8,416 bases of DNA. Source: Deltaproteobacteria bacterium. GTDB taxonomy: Bacteria; Myxococcota_A; Polyangia; Haliangiales; Haliangiaceae. The notes under the pieces are model-generated. The model saw only the letters and a program-made list of their open reading frames with translations. It searched no databases and had not been told where the DNA came from. Of the stretch, positions 1 through 6,880 are shown piece after piece; the stretch's first letter is position 1; each line of letters begins with the position of its first letter. Position numbers and translations under genes: made by a program. The stretch spans positions 1 through 8,416 of the forward strand of contig JACCYD010000656.1 in assembly GCA_013696695.1 (NCBI GenBank), in the 5' to 3' direction.

Positions 1-366
1 CCGGTCGACACCGTCAACGCGATCGTCCCGCAACTACTCAAGGACGGCAAGCTCACGCGCCCCGGCCTCGGCATCAACATCCTGTCGGATCAGATCGCGG
101 CCTCGCAGCGGATCGAAGGCGTCGTCATTCTCGGCGTTGCACCGGGTGGTGCCGCCGACAAGGCCGGCATCGTCGGCGCGCAGCAGGCCCAGGGCGGGAT
201 GGCCCTCGGAGACATCATCGTCAAGCTCAACAAGGTCGAGATCAAACGCTCCAGCGATCTGTTCCGCGCCCTCGACACCCACAAGGTAGGCGAGGAAGTG
301 GAGCTCGAGCTGCTCCGAGAGAGCACGCGGCGCACGGTCAAGGTAACATTGGAAGCCCTTCCCTGA
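1..366 (+). CDS. Deg1/HtrA-type serine protease, C-terminal PDZ part (5' end outside window)
   Basis: The frame is open from the first base to the TGA at 364-366 and gives the last 121 residues of a protein. It starts with PVDTVNAIVPQL and the linker GKLTRPGLGI, which in S1C proteases of the HtrA/Deg family joins the trypsin-like domain to the PDZ domain. The rest (about residues 22-119) reads as one PDZ domain: GVVILGVAPGGAADKAGI, then LGDIIVKLNKVEI, SSDLFRALDTHKVGEEV, and a final strand ending in VTLEALP. This resembles Deg1-like enzymes with a single PDZ domain, and the protein stops right after it. Family members degrade misfolded proteins in the periplasm, or in the thylakoid lumen for plant Deg1. 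The His-Asp-Ser triad would lie upstream of the window, so activity cannot be judged. The hydrolase gene follows after 39 bases on the same strand. Confidence 0.88.
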   Translation, partial: PVDTVNAIVPQLLKDGKLTRPGLGINILSDQIAASQRIEGVVILGVAPGGAADKAGIVGAQQAQGGMALGDIIVKLNKVEIKRSSDLFRALDTHKVGEEVELELLRESTRRTVKVTLEALP

Positions 367-405
367 CCTCGCGTCGTCGTCGGGGACTCGTGAAAGAGAA
401 GCCCG

Positions 406-1485
406 ATGGCCCGCAGTAGTACCGCCGAGTCAGTTCCCGTTCCCGACGATCCGCCGCGCCCGTATCAGGACACGCTGTGGCGGCGCGCTCGATCGTTCGC
501 AGCGTCGACGTTTTTCGAGGGGCTGTCGGCCGCCGGCCGGTTTCACCCGGCTGCCTCGCCAAAGCGTCATGGCGTCGAGGTCGAGCACGATCTGATCTAC
601 GGCGACGATGCGCGCTGGCACCAGCTCGACATCTACAAGCCGGTGCATCGGCCCGGGCCGTGGCCGGTGGTGTTCTACGTTCACGGCGGCGCCTTCCACC
701 TGCTGTCGAAGGACACCCACTGGTTGATGGGTCTGGTGTTCGCGCGCTACGGCTACCTCGTCGTCAACATCAGCTATCGGCTCGCGCCGAAGCATCCATA
801 TCCCGCCGCGATCGAGGACACCTGCGCCGCATATCGCTGGCTCGCCTCGCGGATCGAAAAGCTCGGCGGCGATCCGACGCGCGTGGCCGTCGCGGGAGAA
901 TCTGCGGGCGGAAATTTGATCACGTCGTTGACGCTCGCGGCATGTCAGCGCCGGAGCGAGCCGTACGCGAAGGCAGTGTTCGACACCGGGCTCGTGCCAC
1001 GCGCCGCGCTGCCGTTCTGCGCGATGCTCGAGGTCTCTCGACCCGAGAGATTTGCCGAGCGGCGGAAGCGGGGCGCCGAAGGGCGCGAGCGGGGCGCCGA
1101 AGGGCGCGATAAACGCCGCGACAAACGCCGGCTGCCGTTCTGGGTCGATGGAATGATCCGCGATGCTTCCGCGTCGTACCTACATGGCCATCCGTCTGCC
1201 CCGGGGCCGGCGACGGAGCTCGCCAACCCGCTACGCGTGTTCGAACAGCAGGGCGCCATGTTCGAGCGCAGCCTGCCTCCATTCTTCGCGGCGGTCGGCA
1301 CCAGAGATCCGCTGCTCGACGACACGCGTCGCCTCGAAAAAGCGCTCGCCACCCTCAACGTGCCCTGCGAGGCGCGCTATTACCCCGGCGGCATTCATGC
1401 GTTTCACGCGATGGTCTGGGACCCAGCCGCTCGCCGTTGCTGGCGTGACGCGCTCGCGTTTTTGGACCGCGCGATGCGCACCTGA
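406..1485 (+). CDS. alpha/beta hydrolase, hormone-sensitive lipase (family IV esterase) type
   Basis: A 359-residue protein with the hallmarks of the HSL/family IV carboxylesterases: the oxyanion-hole motif VHGGAF (His93-Gly94-Gly95), the downstream NISYRLAPKHPYPAAIEDT block typical of the family, the nucleophile elbow GESAGG (Ser166), the acid in TRDPLLDD (Asp301), and the catalytic histidine in GGIHAFH (His331). All triad residues are present, so it should hydrolyse small carboxylic esters or amides; the substrate is unknown. No signal peptide or membrane helix is visible, so it is probably cytoplasmic. It is longer than the usual 300-320 residues because of an N-terminal extension (about 1-55) and a highly charged insert (about 219-242) built from short DNA tandem repeats. 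The ATG at 406 follows a purine-rich stretch (AAAGAGAA, 393-400). The permease gene begins 15 bases after the stop, suggesting co-transcription. Confidence 0.9.
   Translation: MARSSTAESVPVPDDPPRPYQDTLWRRARSFAASTFFEGLSAAGRFHPAASPKRHGVEVEHDLIYGDDARWHQLDIYKPVHRPGPWPVVFYVHGGAFHLLSKDTHWLMGLVFARYGYLVVNISYRLAPKHPYPAAIEDTCAAYRWLASRIEKLGGDPTRVAVAGESAGGNLITSLTLAACQRRSEPYAKAVFDTGLVPRAALPFCAMLEVSRPERFAERRKRGAEGRERGAEGRDKRRDKRRLPFWVDGMIRDASASYLHGHPSAPGPATELANPLRVFEQQGAMFERSLPPFFAAVGTRDPLLDDTRRLEKALATLNVPCEARYYPGGIHAFHAMVWDPAARRCWRDALAFLDRAMRT
1068..1131 (+). repeat. in-frame short tandem repeats inside the hydrolase gene
   Basis: A 21-base unit occurs twice without mismatch (1068-1088 and 1089-1109). It is followed by a 12-base unit present twice with one internal mismatch (1108-1119 and 1120-1131). 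Both unit lengths are multiples of three, so the frame is kept; the protein reads RGAEGRE/RGAEGRD followed by DKRR/DKRR. The segment lies between the nucleophile (Ser166) and the acid residue (Asp301) of the hydrolase, a part of the fold that tolerates insertions in this family. It looks like slippage-driven growth of a surface loop. Confidence 0.9.
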
Positions 1486-1500
1486 TACACAGGTGAGCCC

Positions 1501-2970
<1,470 letters not shown>

Positions 2971-2984
2971 CGTATCGTCCGCGC

Positions 2985-3338
2985 ATGCGCCTCGTTCTCT
3001 CCGTGCTCCTCGCCGGCTGCATCGCGCAGGCCCGCACCGCGATCGATCCTCCTGCGAGCGGCGGCGGCACGCTGACCTGCCGGCAGATCGTCGAGCAATG
3101 CGATACCCAGTGCTCGAATCCGATGTGCGTGCGCGCGTGCGGCAACCAGGGCACCGTGGATGGCGCCGCGCTGCACAACGCGGTCGTCGATTGCGCGCAG
3201 CGCAACAGCTGCGTCGATCAGGAGTGCATCGAGGCACAGTGCAACGCCGAGGCGCAGGCGTGCCGCGGGCCGGAGCCCGAAGGTGAGCCGGTGCCCAACA
3301 ACGAGCCGCCCCCGCCGCTGGCGCCCGTCGTCCAGTAG
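2985..3338 (+). CDS. small cysteine-rich lipoprotein, function unknown
   Basis: A 117-residue protein that begins MRLVLSVLLAGC: a short basic start, a hydrophobic run and a lipobox (LAGC, Cys12), as expected for a lipoprotein cleaved by signal peptidase II. The mature part has ten more cysteines in two groups of five: C32, C39, C43, C48, C52 and C70, C76, C81, C86, C93. The last 25 residues are rich in proline and glutamate (GPEPEGEPVPNNEPPPPLAP). The even number of cysteines suggests disulfides in the periplasm or at the cell surface. Small Cys-rich lipoproteins are common in Myxococcota, but I do not recognise a named family. No clear Shine-Dalgarno sequence precedes the ATG, and the permease stop is only 14 bases upstream, so translation may be coupled. 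The signal is unusually short; a longer in-frame start is not evident. Confidence 0.7.
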   Translation: MRLVLSVLLAGCIAQARTAIDPPASGGGTLTCRQIVEQCDTQCSNPMCVRACGNQGTVDGAALHNAVVDCAQRNSCVDQECIEAQCNAEAQACRGPEPEGEPVPNNEPPPPLAPVVQ

Positions 3339-3356
3339 AAATCGGCTCTTGTCGCG

Positions 3357-3380
3357 ACCGACCGCGCAGTTCGGTGCGGT
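3357..3380. terminator. possible bidirectional hairpin between convergent genes
   Basis: ACCGACCG (3357-3364) can pair with CGGTGCGGT (3372-3380), giving an 8-bp GC-rich stem with one bulged G and a 7-base loop. It lies in the 43-base gap between the stop of the lipoprotein gene (3338) and the stop of the minus-strand gene (3382), where a shared terminator would be expected. Neither side has a clear T run, so it is not a canonical intrinsic terminator. Confidence 0.35.
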
Positions 3381-3381
3381 G

Positions 3382-4230
3382 TTAGAGCGGGCAGCGAAAC
3401 TGGGTCGCGATCGACACCAGCTCGGCGTGCGTGTCGCGGCACTGCTGCTCGACATACGGCAGCGTCGCCGTCTCGGCGGATTGCGATGCGGCGACCAGTG
3501 CGTTCGCGGTCGCGACCGCGGCGTCCTTGATCTGCGGCAACGCGTTCGGACACCGCGAGAGCTTGGCGGCGATCTCCCCGAGCGCGAGACAGGCGCGGGC
3601 CCGGACGCCGATCTGCGGATCGGGATGCGGCGCACACCCGGTGTCGATCAACGAGCGCTCGAGCGTGGCCGCGCGCGCCTGACACCGCGCCGCGTCGGCG
3701 GGCTTCCAAGGGACCGCGGCGAGCTTCGGGAGATCTTCGAGCGGTGGCGTGGTGAGCTTGGTGCAGCGCGACTCGATCCGCGCCCAGGCGACCAATGAAT
3801 TACACGCGGCGACGCCGGTCGTCGCACGCGACATCCGACCGCGCACCATGCAGCCGGAGTCGAGATCGACGGCAAGGTCGAGCGTGTCGGGCTTCGGGCG
3901 CGTCAGCGTGACAGCCACATCGCCCCGGCGACCTGACCAACCCTTGTCGTCGGAGACCAGCGAGAGCGACGGCATGCCCGGGCGCGTCAGCGTGAGATCG
4001 ATCGAGGCGACGCCGTCGACGATCTCGAAGGCGACCGGCGCCGTATTCGCGCCGGCAACCGAGCAGCGCGACCAGGTCACCGTGCCGTGATAAGCGCCGA
4101 CCCAATCGGCCCACGTGGTGGGCGCTGCCGGCCTGGCGATCGGCTTCGGACGCGGTGCAGGTGCCGCGATCGCGATGCTGGTCGCCAGTGCGTAGAGCGT
4201 CAGCGCGATCCGCATGCGCCAGGATGGCAT
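3382..4230 (-). CDS. exported protein of unknown function with paired cysteines
   Basis: A 282-residue protein. The N-terminus (MRIALTLYALATSIAIAAPA, from residue 6) looks like a Sec signal peptide cleaved near Ala22/Ala23, followed by a Pro/Ala-rich spacer to about residue 38. Residues 40-140 alternate like beta strands (GAYHGTVTW, APVAFEIVDGVASIDLTL, GDVAVTLTRP, DTLDLAVDLDSG). Residues 141-282 look helical and carry eight cysteines spaced as four pairs: C143/C156, C183/C199, C214/C227, C264/C280; C56 and C127 lie in the first half. I recognise no family. The start at 4230 has GACGAGAG just upstream on the minus strand; ATG 4215 (Met6) is possible but has no ribosome site. The gene lies 21 bases after the stop of the barrel-like protein gene on the same strand, so the two are probably an operon. 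It is likely periplasmic or outer-membrane associated. Confidence 0.75.
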   Translation of the reverse strand: MPSWRMRIALTLYALATSIAIAAPAPRPKPIARPAAPTTWADWVGAYHGTVTWSRCSVAGANTAPVAFEIVDGVASIDLTLTRPGMPSLSLVSDDKGWSGRRGDVAVTLTRPKPDTLDLAVDLDSGCMVRGRMSRATTGVAACNSLVAWARIESRCTKLTTPPLEDLPKLAAVPWKPADAARCQARAATLERSLIDTGCAPHPDPQIGVRARACLALGEIAAKLSRCPNALPQIKDAAVATANALVAASQSAETATLPYVEQQCRDTHAELVSIATQFRCPL

Positions 4231-4251
4231 GCGCTCTCGTCGGTCGCACGC

Positions 4252-5088
4252 TCACAATACGTCGAGCAGGAACCTCACGCCAACCGCATACATGTCGAGG
4301 TTCTCGACGTCGCGATTGCGGAGCTCGAAGTCGCCGCGCAAGAACACGTCGATCACGGAGGCGCGTGGCTTCTTGGTCGTCATGAAGTGCAGCACCACCT
4401 CGGGACCGAGGTAGATGCTGGTGTCTGGATCGGTGAACAACGTCGAGAACGAGGCCGCGATCGTCACCTTCGAGATGCCGATGCCGGCGCGCAACCTGAC
4501 GCCCCAGACCTCCGAGTCGAGCAGGCGATTGCCCTCGAGCCCGAGCGTCAGCTTCGGCTTCTCCGTTCTTCGACCGCGGATGTTCTCCATGCCGAGGATC
4601 TCGTTGATGACGTCGTCCCAGATCTCGCGGGCGAGCTGATCGACATTGCCGGGCTGCGGATTCGCCGCGAGCAGCCGCTCCTTCGCGCGCTTGACCGCGA
4701 TCTCCTTGATCAGCTCCATCGACGGCAGGATCGGGATCTTGAACATCTCGATCCCGAGCCCGAACGTGATCGCGACGTCGGTCTGCTCGGAATCCGGGAA
4801 CCTGCCGCCGTAGACGCCGACCGTCGGGCCGATCGAGATCGCGCGTCGCGCACGCTTGAACGTGCCCTTCGCGATGCGCTCGACCATCGGCGCGTTGACC
4901 GCGAGCTGATCGATCAACGCACCCGGATCGAAGCGCGCCTGCACATCGAGGCGCACGGCGGGCGGCATCGGCTCGGCGGGAGGCGGCGGGCCATCAGGAG
5001 GTGGCGCGGGCGGCACGTCCGGCTGCGCGTACGCGATGGAAGAAGCAAGCACGAGCATCACGGTCACCAGCCGCGCACGGGGTCTCAT
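4252..5088 (-). CDS. putative outer-membrane beta-barrel protein with proline-rich stalk
   Basis: A 278-residue protein. It begins with a signal peptide (MRPRARLVTVMLVLASSIAYA, cleavage after Ala21), then a proline-rich segment (about 23-43: PDVPPAPPPDGPPPP and onward). Amphipathic strand-like segments follow: about 85-96 and 104-118, then six more from 178 to 278 (such as KLTLGLEGNRL, VWGVRLRAGIGI, KVTIAASFSTLF, SIYLGPEVVLHFM, IDVFLRGDFEL, DMYAVGVRFLLDVL). Between the second and third strand lies a charged, helix-like insertion (about 122-170). Eight strands would suit a small outer-membrane barrel, but the last residue is Leu rather than the usual aromatic, and no family is recognised. The frame stays open to an ATG at 5229, but the extra 47 residues look unlike a signal peptide, so ATG 5088 is preferred. 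It is the first gene of the minus-strand pair. Confidence 0.75.
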   Translation of the reverse strand: MRPRARLVTVMLVLASSIAYAQPDVPPAPPPDGPPPPAEPMPPAVRLDVQARFDPGALIDQLAVNAPMVERIAKGTFKRARRAISIGPTVGVYGGRFPDSEQTDVAITFGLGIEMFKIPILPSMELIKEIAVKRAKERLLAANPQPGNVDQLAREIWDDVINEILGMENIRGRRTEKPKLTLGLEGNRLLDSEVWGVRLRAGIGISKVTIAASFSTLFTDPDTSIYLGPEVVLHFMTTKKPRASVIDVFLRGDFELRNRDVENLDMYAVGVRFLLDVL

Positions 5089-5133
5089 CGCCCAGCAGGG
5101 TACTCGATTGCGGGCGAGGTCTATAGTCGTGGC

Positions 5134-5190
5134 ATGAGGGCCGTCGTCACCAGTCTGGCGTTCGTCACGATGTTCCGCTGCGAGCTGTAA
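5134..5190 (+). CDS. possible 18-codon leaderless leader ORF
   Basis: ATG at 5134 opens an 18-codon frame, MRAVVTSLAFVTMFRCEL, ending in TAA at 5188-5190. Its A lies seven bases after the end of the TATAGT box (5122-5127), where transcription would be expected to begin, so the ORF could be read as a leaderless message. It ends 58 bases before the DUF2330 start. The peptide is hydrophobic with one Cys and matches no leader peptide I know. An ORF this short can easily occur by chance. Confidence 0.2.
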   Translation: MRAVVTSLAFVTMFRCEL

Positions 5191-5233
5191 GCGAGGTGCG
5201 TCGCGGCCGTTGTGCGTTCGCGAAGGCATGCCC

Positions 5234-5240
5234 GAAAGGA
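5234..5240 (+). promoter_or_regulatory. ribosome binding site that sets the start of the first DUF2330 gene
   Basis: GAAAGGA ends 8 bases before ATG 5249. Two other in-frame starts exist: GTG-type 5210, which has no such site, and ATG 5228, where the purines GAAGG (5222-5226) sit only one base away, too close. Only the ATG at 5249 puts a hydrophobic signal peptide directly at the N-terminus. Confidence 0.7.
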
Positions 5241-5248
5241 ATCGTTCA

Positions 5249-6769
5249 ATGCTGAGAAAACTGGGATTGGCGGCCGCGCTCGGCGGTGCGCTGTTTGCGA
5301 CGGACGCCCGCGACGCACACGCGTTCTGCGGGTTCTACATCAATGGCGCCGGTGGCGAGATGTTCAACAACGCGACACAGGTCGTGTTGATGCGCTCGGG
5401 AACTCGCACGGTACTGTCCATGCAGAACAACTATCAGGGGCCACCTCAGGACTTCGCGCTGGTGATTCCGGTGCCGGTCGTCCTCAAGGAGACCGACGTC
5501 AAGACGCTATCGAAGGACGTGTTCGCCAAGGTCGACGTGATGGGTGCGCCGCGCCTGGTCGAGTACTGGGAGCAGGATCCCTGTGCGCCACCGCACCCAC
5601 CGTACGAGATGGCGCCGACGACCGCGATGGAGAGTGGCTCGGCCGGCGGCGATGCATCCCCGCAAGGCTACGGCGTCAAGATCGAGGCGCAGTTCGCGGT
5701 CGGTGAATACGATATCGTGATCCTGTCGGCGACCGAGTCGACCGGCCTCGATCGCTACCTGCGCGATCAGAAGTACAAGATTCCCGCCGGCGCCGAGCCA
5801 CTGCTCCGACCTTACGTCGAGGGCGGCTCGAAGTTCTTCGTCGCGAAGGTCAACCCGAAGAAGGTGACGTTCGTGAACGGGATGGCGAACCTGTCGCCGC
5901 TTCGCTTTCACTACGACAGCGACGAGTTCTCGCTGCCGATCCGGCTCGGGCTCGCGAACGCCAAGGACAAGCAGGATCTGATCGTCTCGATCCTGTCGCC
6001 CGGCCAGCGCTACGAGATGGCGAACTACAAGAACGCCACGATCCCGACGAACCTCGACGTCAAGGACGAGGTACGCGATCGGTTCGGCGAGTTCTACGCG
6101 GCGCTATTCGATCGCACGGTGCAGCAGAATCCCGGCGCGGTGATCACCGAGTACGCGTGGGACGCGGGCACCTGCGATCCATGCCCGGGCCCGCAGCTCG
6201 ACGGTGGTGACTTCGTCACGCTCGGTGCCGACGTGATGTCGAACGCCAACACCGGGTACGGAAGCTTCGTGTTGACGCGGCTCCACGCGAGGTACGGCAA
6301 GACCGACGCGCCGAACGATCTGGTGTTCAAGAAGGCCGGCCCGATCGTCGGCGGTCGCGAGCAGCACGATGCGAGCGGCAAGCTCGAGGAGCGCGCGCGC
6401 GTCGATCAAGACGGCGCGAACAACTTCCAGGGTCGCTACGCGATCCGCCACGCGTGGACCGGACCGGTCAAGTGCGAGAACCCGAAGCGCGGCATCTGGG
6501 GCGGCCCACCCGGCGGCGGCGAGCCGACGCAGAAGGTCGCCACCGACGTCGCGTTCGCACCGCGCGGCAAGGTCCAGCTCTCGAACCTGGTCGCGCAGGA
6601 TGTGCCGGAGATCGGCGTCAAGGCAGGCGTCCCGTTGCCGGGTGGCGCCGGGTTCACCAACAAGCCGCAGGGTTGCGGCTGCCAGAGCGGCGGCGGGACC
6701 GACGTGGTGGTAGCCGGCCTGGCGTTTGCCGGCCTGATCCTGCTCGGCCGGCGGCGCCGCAAGTCGTGA
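5249..6769 (+). CDS. DUF2330 secreted protein with MYXO-CTERM sorting tag (copy 1)
   Basis: A 506-residue protein of the DUF2330 family, whose function is not known. The signal peptide (MLRKLGLAAALGGALFATDA, cleaved after AHA at residue 25) is followed at once by the family's FCGFYING block. Other conserved blocks are VLMRSGTRTVLSMQNNYQG, DFALVIPVPVVLK, LVEYWEQDPC, AEPLLRPYVEGGSKFFVAKV, LSPLRFHYDSDEFSLPIRLG, EFYAALFD, CDPCP, VLTRLHARYG, YAIRHAWTG and GIWGGPP. Cysteines at 27, 112, 309, 312 and 409 are shared with copy 2. The C-terminus has GCGC (475-478), a membrane helix (about 484-500) and RRRRKS, which matches the MYXO-CTERM tag: in Myxococcota this is processed by a myxosortase and leads proteins to the cell surface. 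This copy is therefore probably surface-exposed. Residues 113-142 form a Pro/Gly/Ala-rich linker that differs fully from copy 2. A second copy follows 111 bases downstream. Confidence 0.93.
   Translation: MLRKLGLAAALGGALFATDARDAHAFCGFYINGAGGEMFNNATQVVLMRSGTRTVLSMQNNYQGPPQDFALVIPVPVVLKETDVKTLSKDVFAKVDVMGAPRLVEYWEQDPCAPPHPPYEMAPTTAMESGSAGGDASPQGYGVKIEAQFAVGEYDIVILSATESTGLDRYLRDQKYKIPAGAEPLLRPYVEGGSKFFVAKVNPKKVTFVNGMANLSPLRFHYDSDEFSLPIRLGLANAKDKQDLIVSILSPGQRYEMANYKNATIPTNLDVKDEVRDRFGEFYAALFDRTVQQNPGAVITEYAWDAGTCDPCPGPQLDGGDFVTLGADVMSNANTGYGSFVLTRLHARYGKTDAPNDLVFKKAGPIVGGREQHDASGKLEERARVDQDGANNFQGRYAIRHAWTGPVKCENPKRGIWGGPPGGGEPTQKVATDVAFAPRGKVQLSNLVAQDVPEIGVKAGVPLPGGAGFTNKPQGCGCQSGGGTDVVVAGLAFAGLILLGRRRRKS
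6671..6766 (+). other. MYXO-CTERM sorting tag of DUF2330 copy 1
   Basis: These codons encode the last 32 residues: GCGC, a short Gly/Ser-rich spacer, a membrane helix (VVVAGLAFAGLILLG) and RRRRKS. The three-part layout of cysteine motif, helix and arginine cluster is that of the MYXO-CTERM tag known in Myxococcota. Cleavage and surface transfer are inferred from that family, not visible here. Confidence 0.8.
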
Positions 6770-6865
6770 TTTCAGCCGGTTGAGCCGCGACCACGCTCGA
6801 AGCGGCGTAGGCTCGCGTAGATCATCGGTGCGCCGAGCACGTTGAACCTCAAAGGGCATGACGAC

Positions 6866-6873
6866 AGAAAGAG
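6866..6873 (+). promoter_or_regulatory. weak ribosome binding site of the second DUF2330 gene
   Basis: AGAAAGAG ends 7 bases before ATG 6881. It is a weaker match than the site of copy 1 but supports this ATG over the in-frame TTG at 6842, which would add 13 polar residues in front of the signal peptide. Confidence 0.5.
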
Positions 6874-6880
6874 TCAGATC

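Larger units (their letters stand above)
5089..5248. promoter_or_regulatory. divergent intergenic region with palindromic CTATAG
   Basis: This 160-base gap separates the start of the minus-strand operon (5088) from the chosen start of the first DUF2330 gene (5249), so promoters for both directions should lie here. The one AT-rich hexamer is at 5121-5126, CTATAG, a perfect palindrome. Read on the plus strand it gives TATAGT (5122-5127), and on the minus strand TATAGA (5125-5120), both close to a sigma-70 -10 box. No convincing -35 box stands at the right distance on the plus strand; on the minus strand GTGACG (5150-5145) is a weak match with a 19-base spacer. Assignment is inference from sequence only. 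Confidence 0.4.

Noticed and set aside
4087..5133. Plus-strand frame of several hundred codons opposite the barrel-like protein gene
   Set aside because: Arg/Asp-rich antisense reading. The minus-strand frame has a signal peptide and strand pattern, so it is the gene.
5321..5332. Cys27 (and Cys25 of copy 2) near the N-terminus as a lipoprotein cysteine
   Set aside because: The residue before the cysteine is Phe and the context (AHAFC, ADAFC) does not fit a lipobox. Signal peptidase I cleavage before FCGFY fits better.
6782..6814. GAGCC/GGCTC inverted repeat with a nested CGCT/AGCG between the two DUF2330 genes
   Set aside because: Stems are only 4-5 bp, the loop is long and no T run follows. 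Such pairs are expected by chance in GC-rich DNA, so no terminator is called.
6851..6880. Likeness of the leader before copy 2 to that before copy 1 (both have GGCATG then GAAAG before the start)
   Set aside because: The match is short and needs gaps. It may be a relic of the duplication but cannot be told from chance here.
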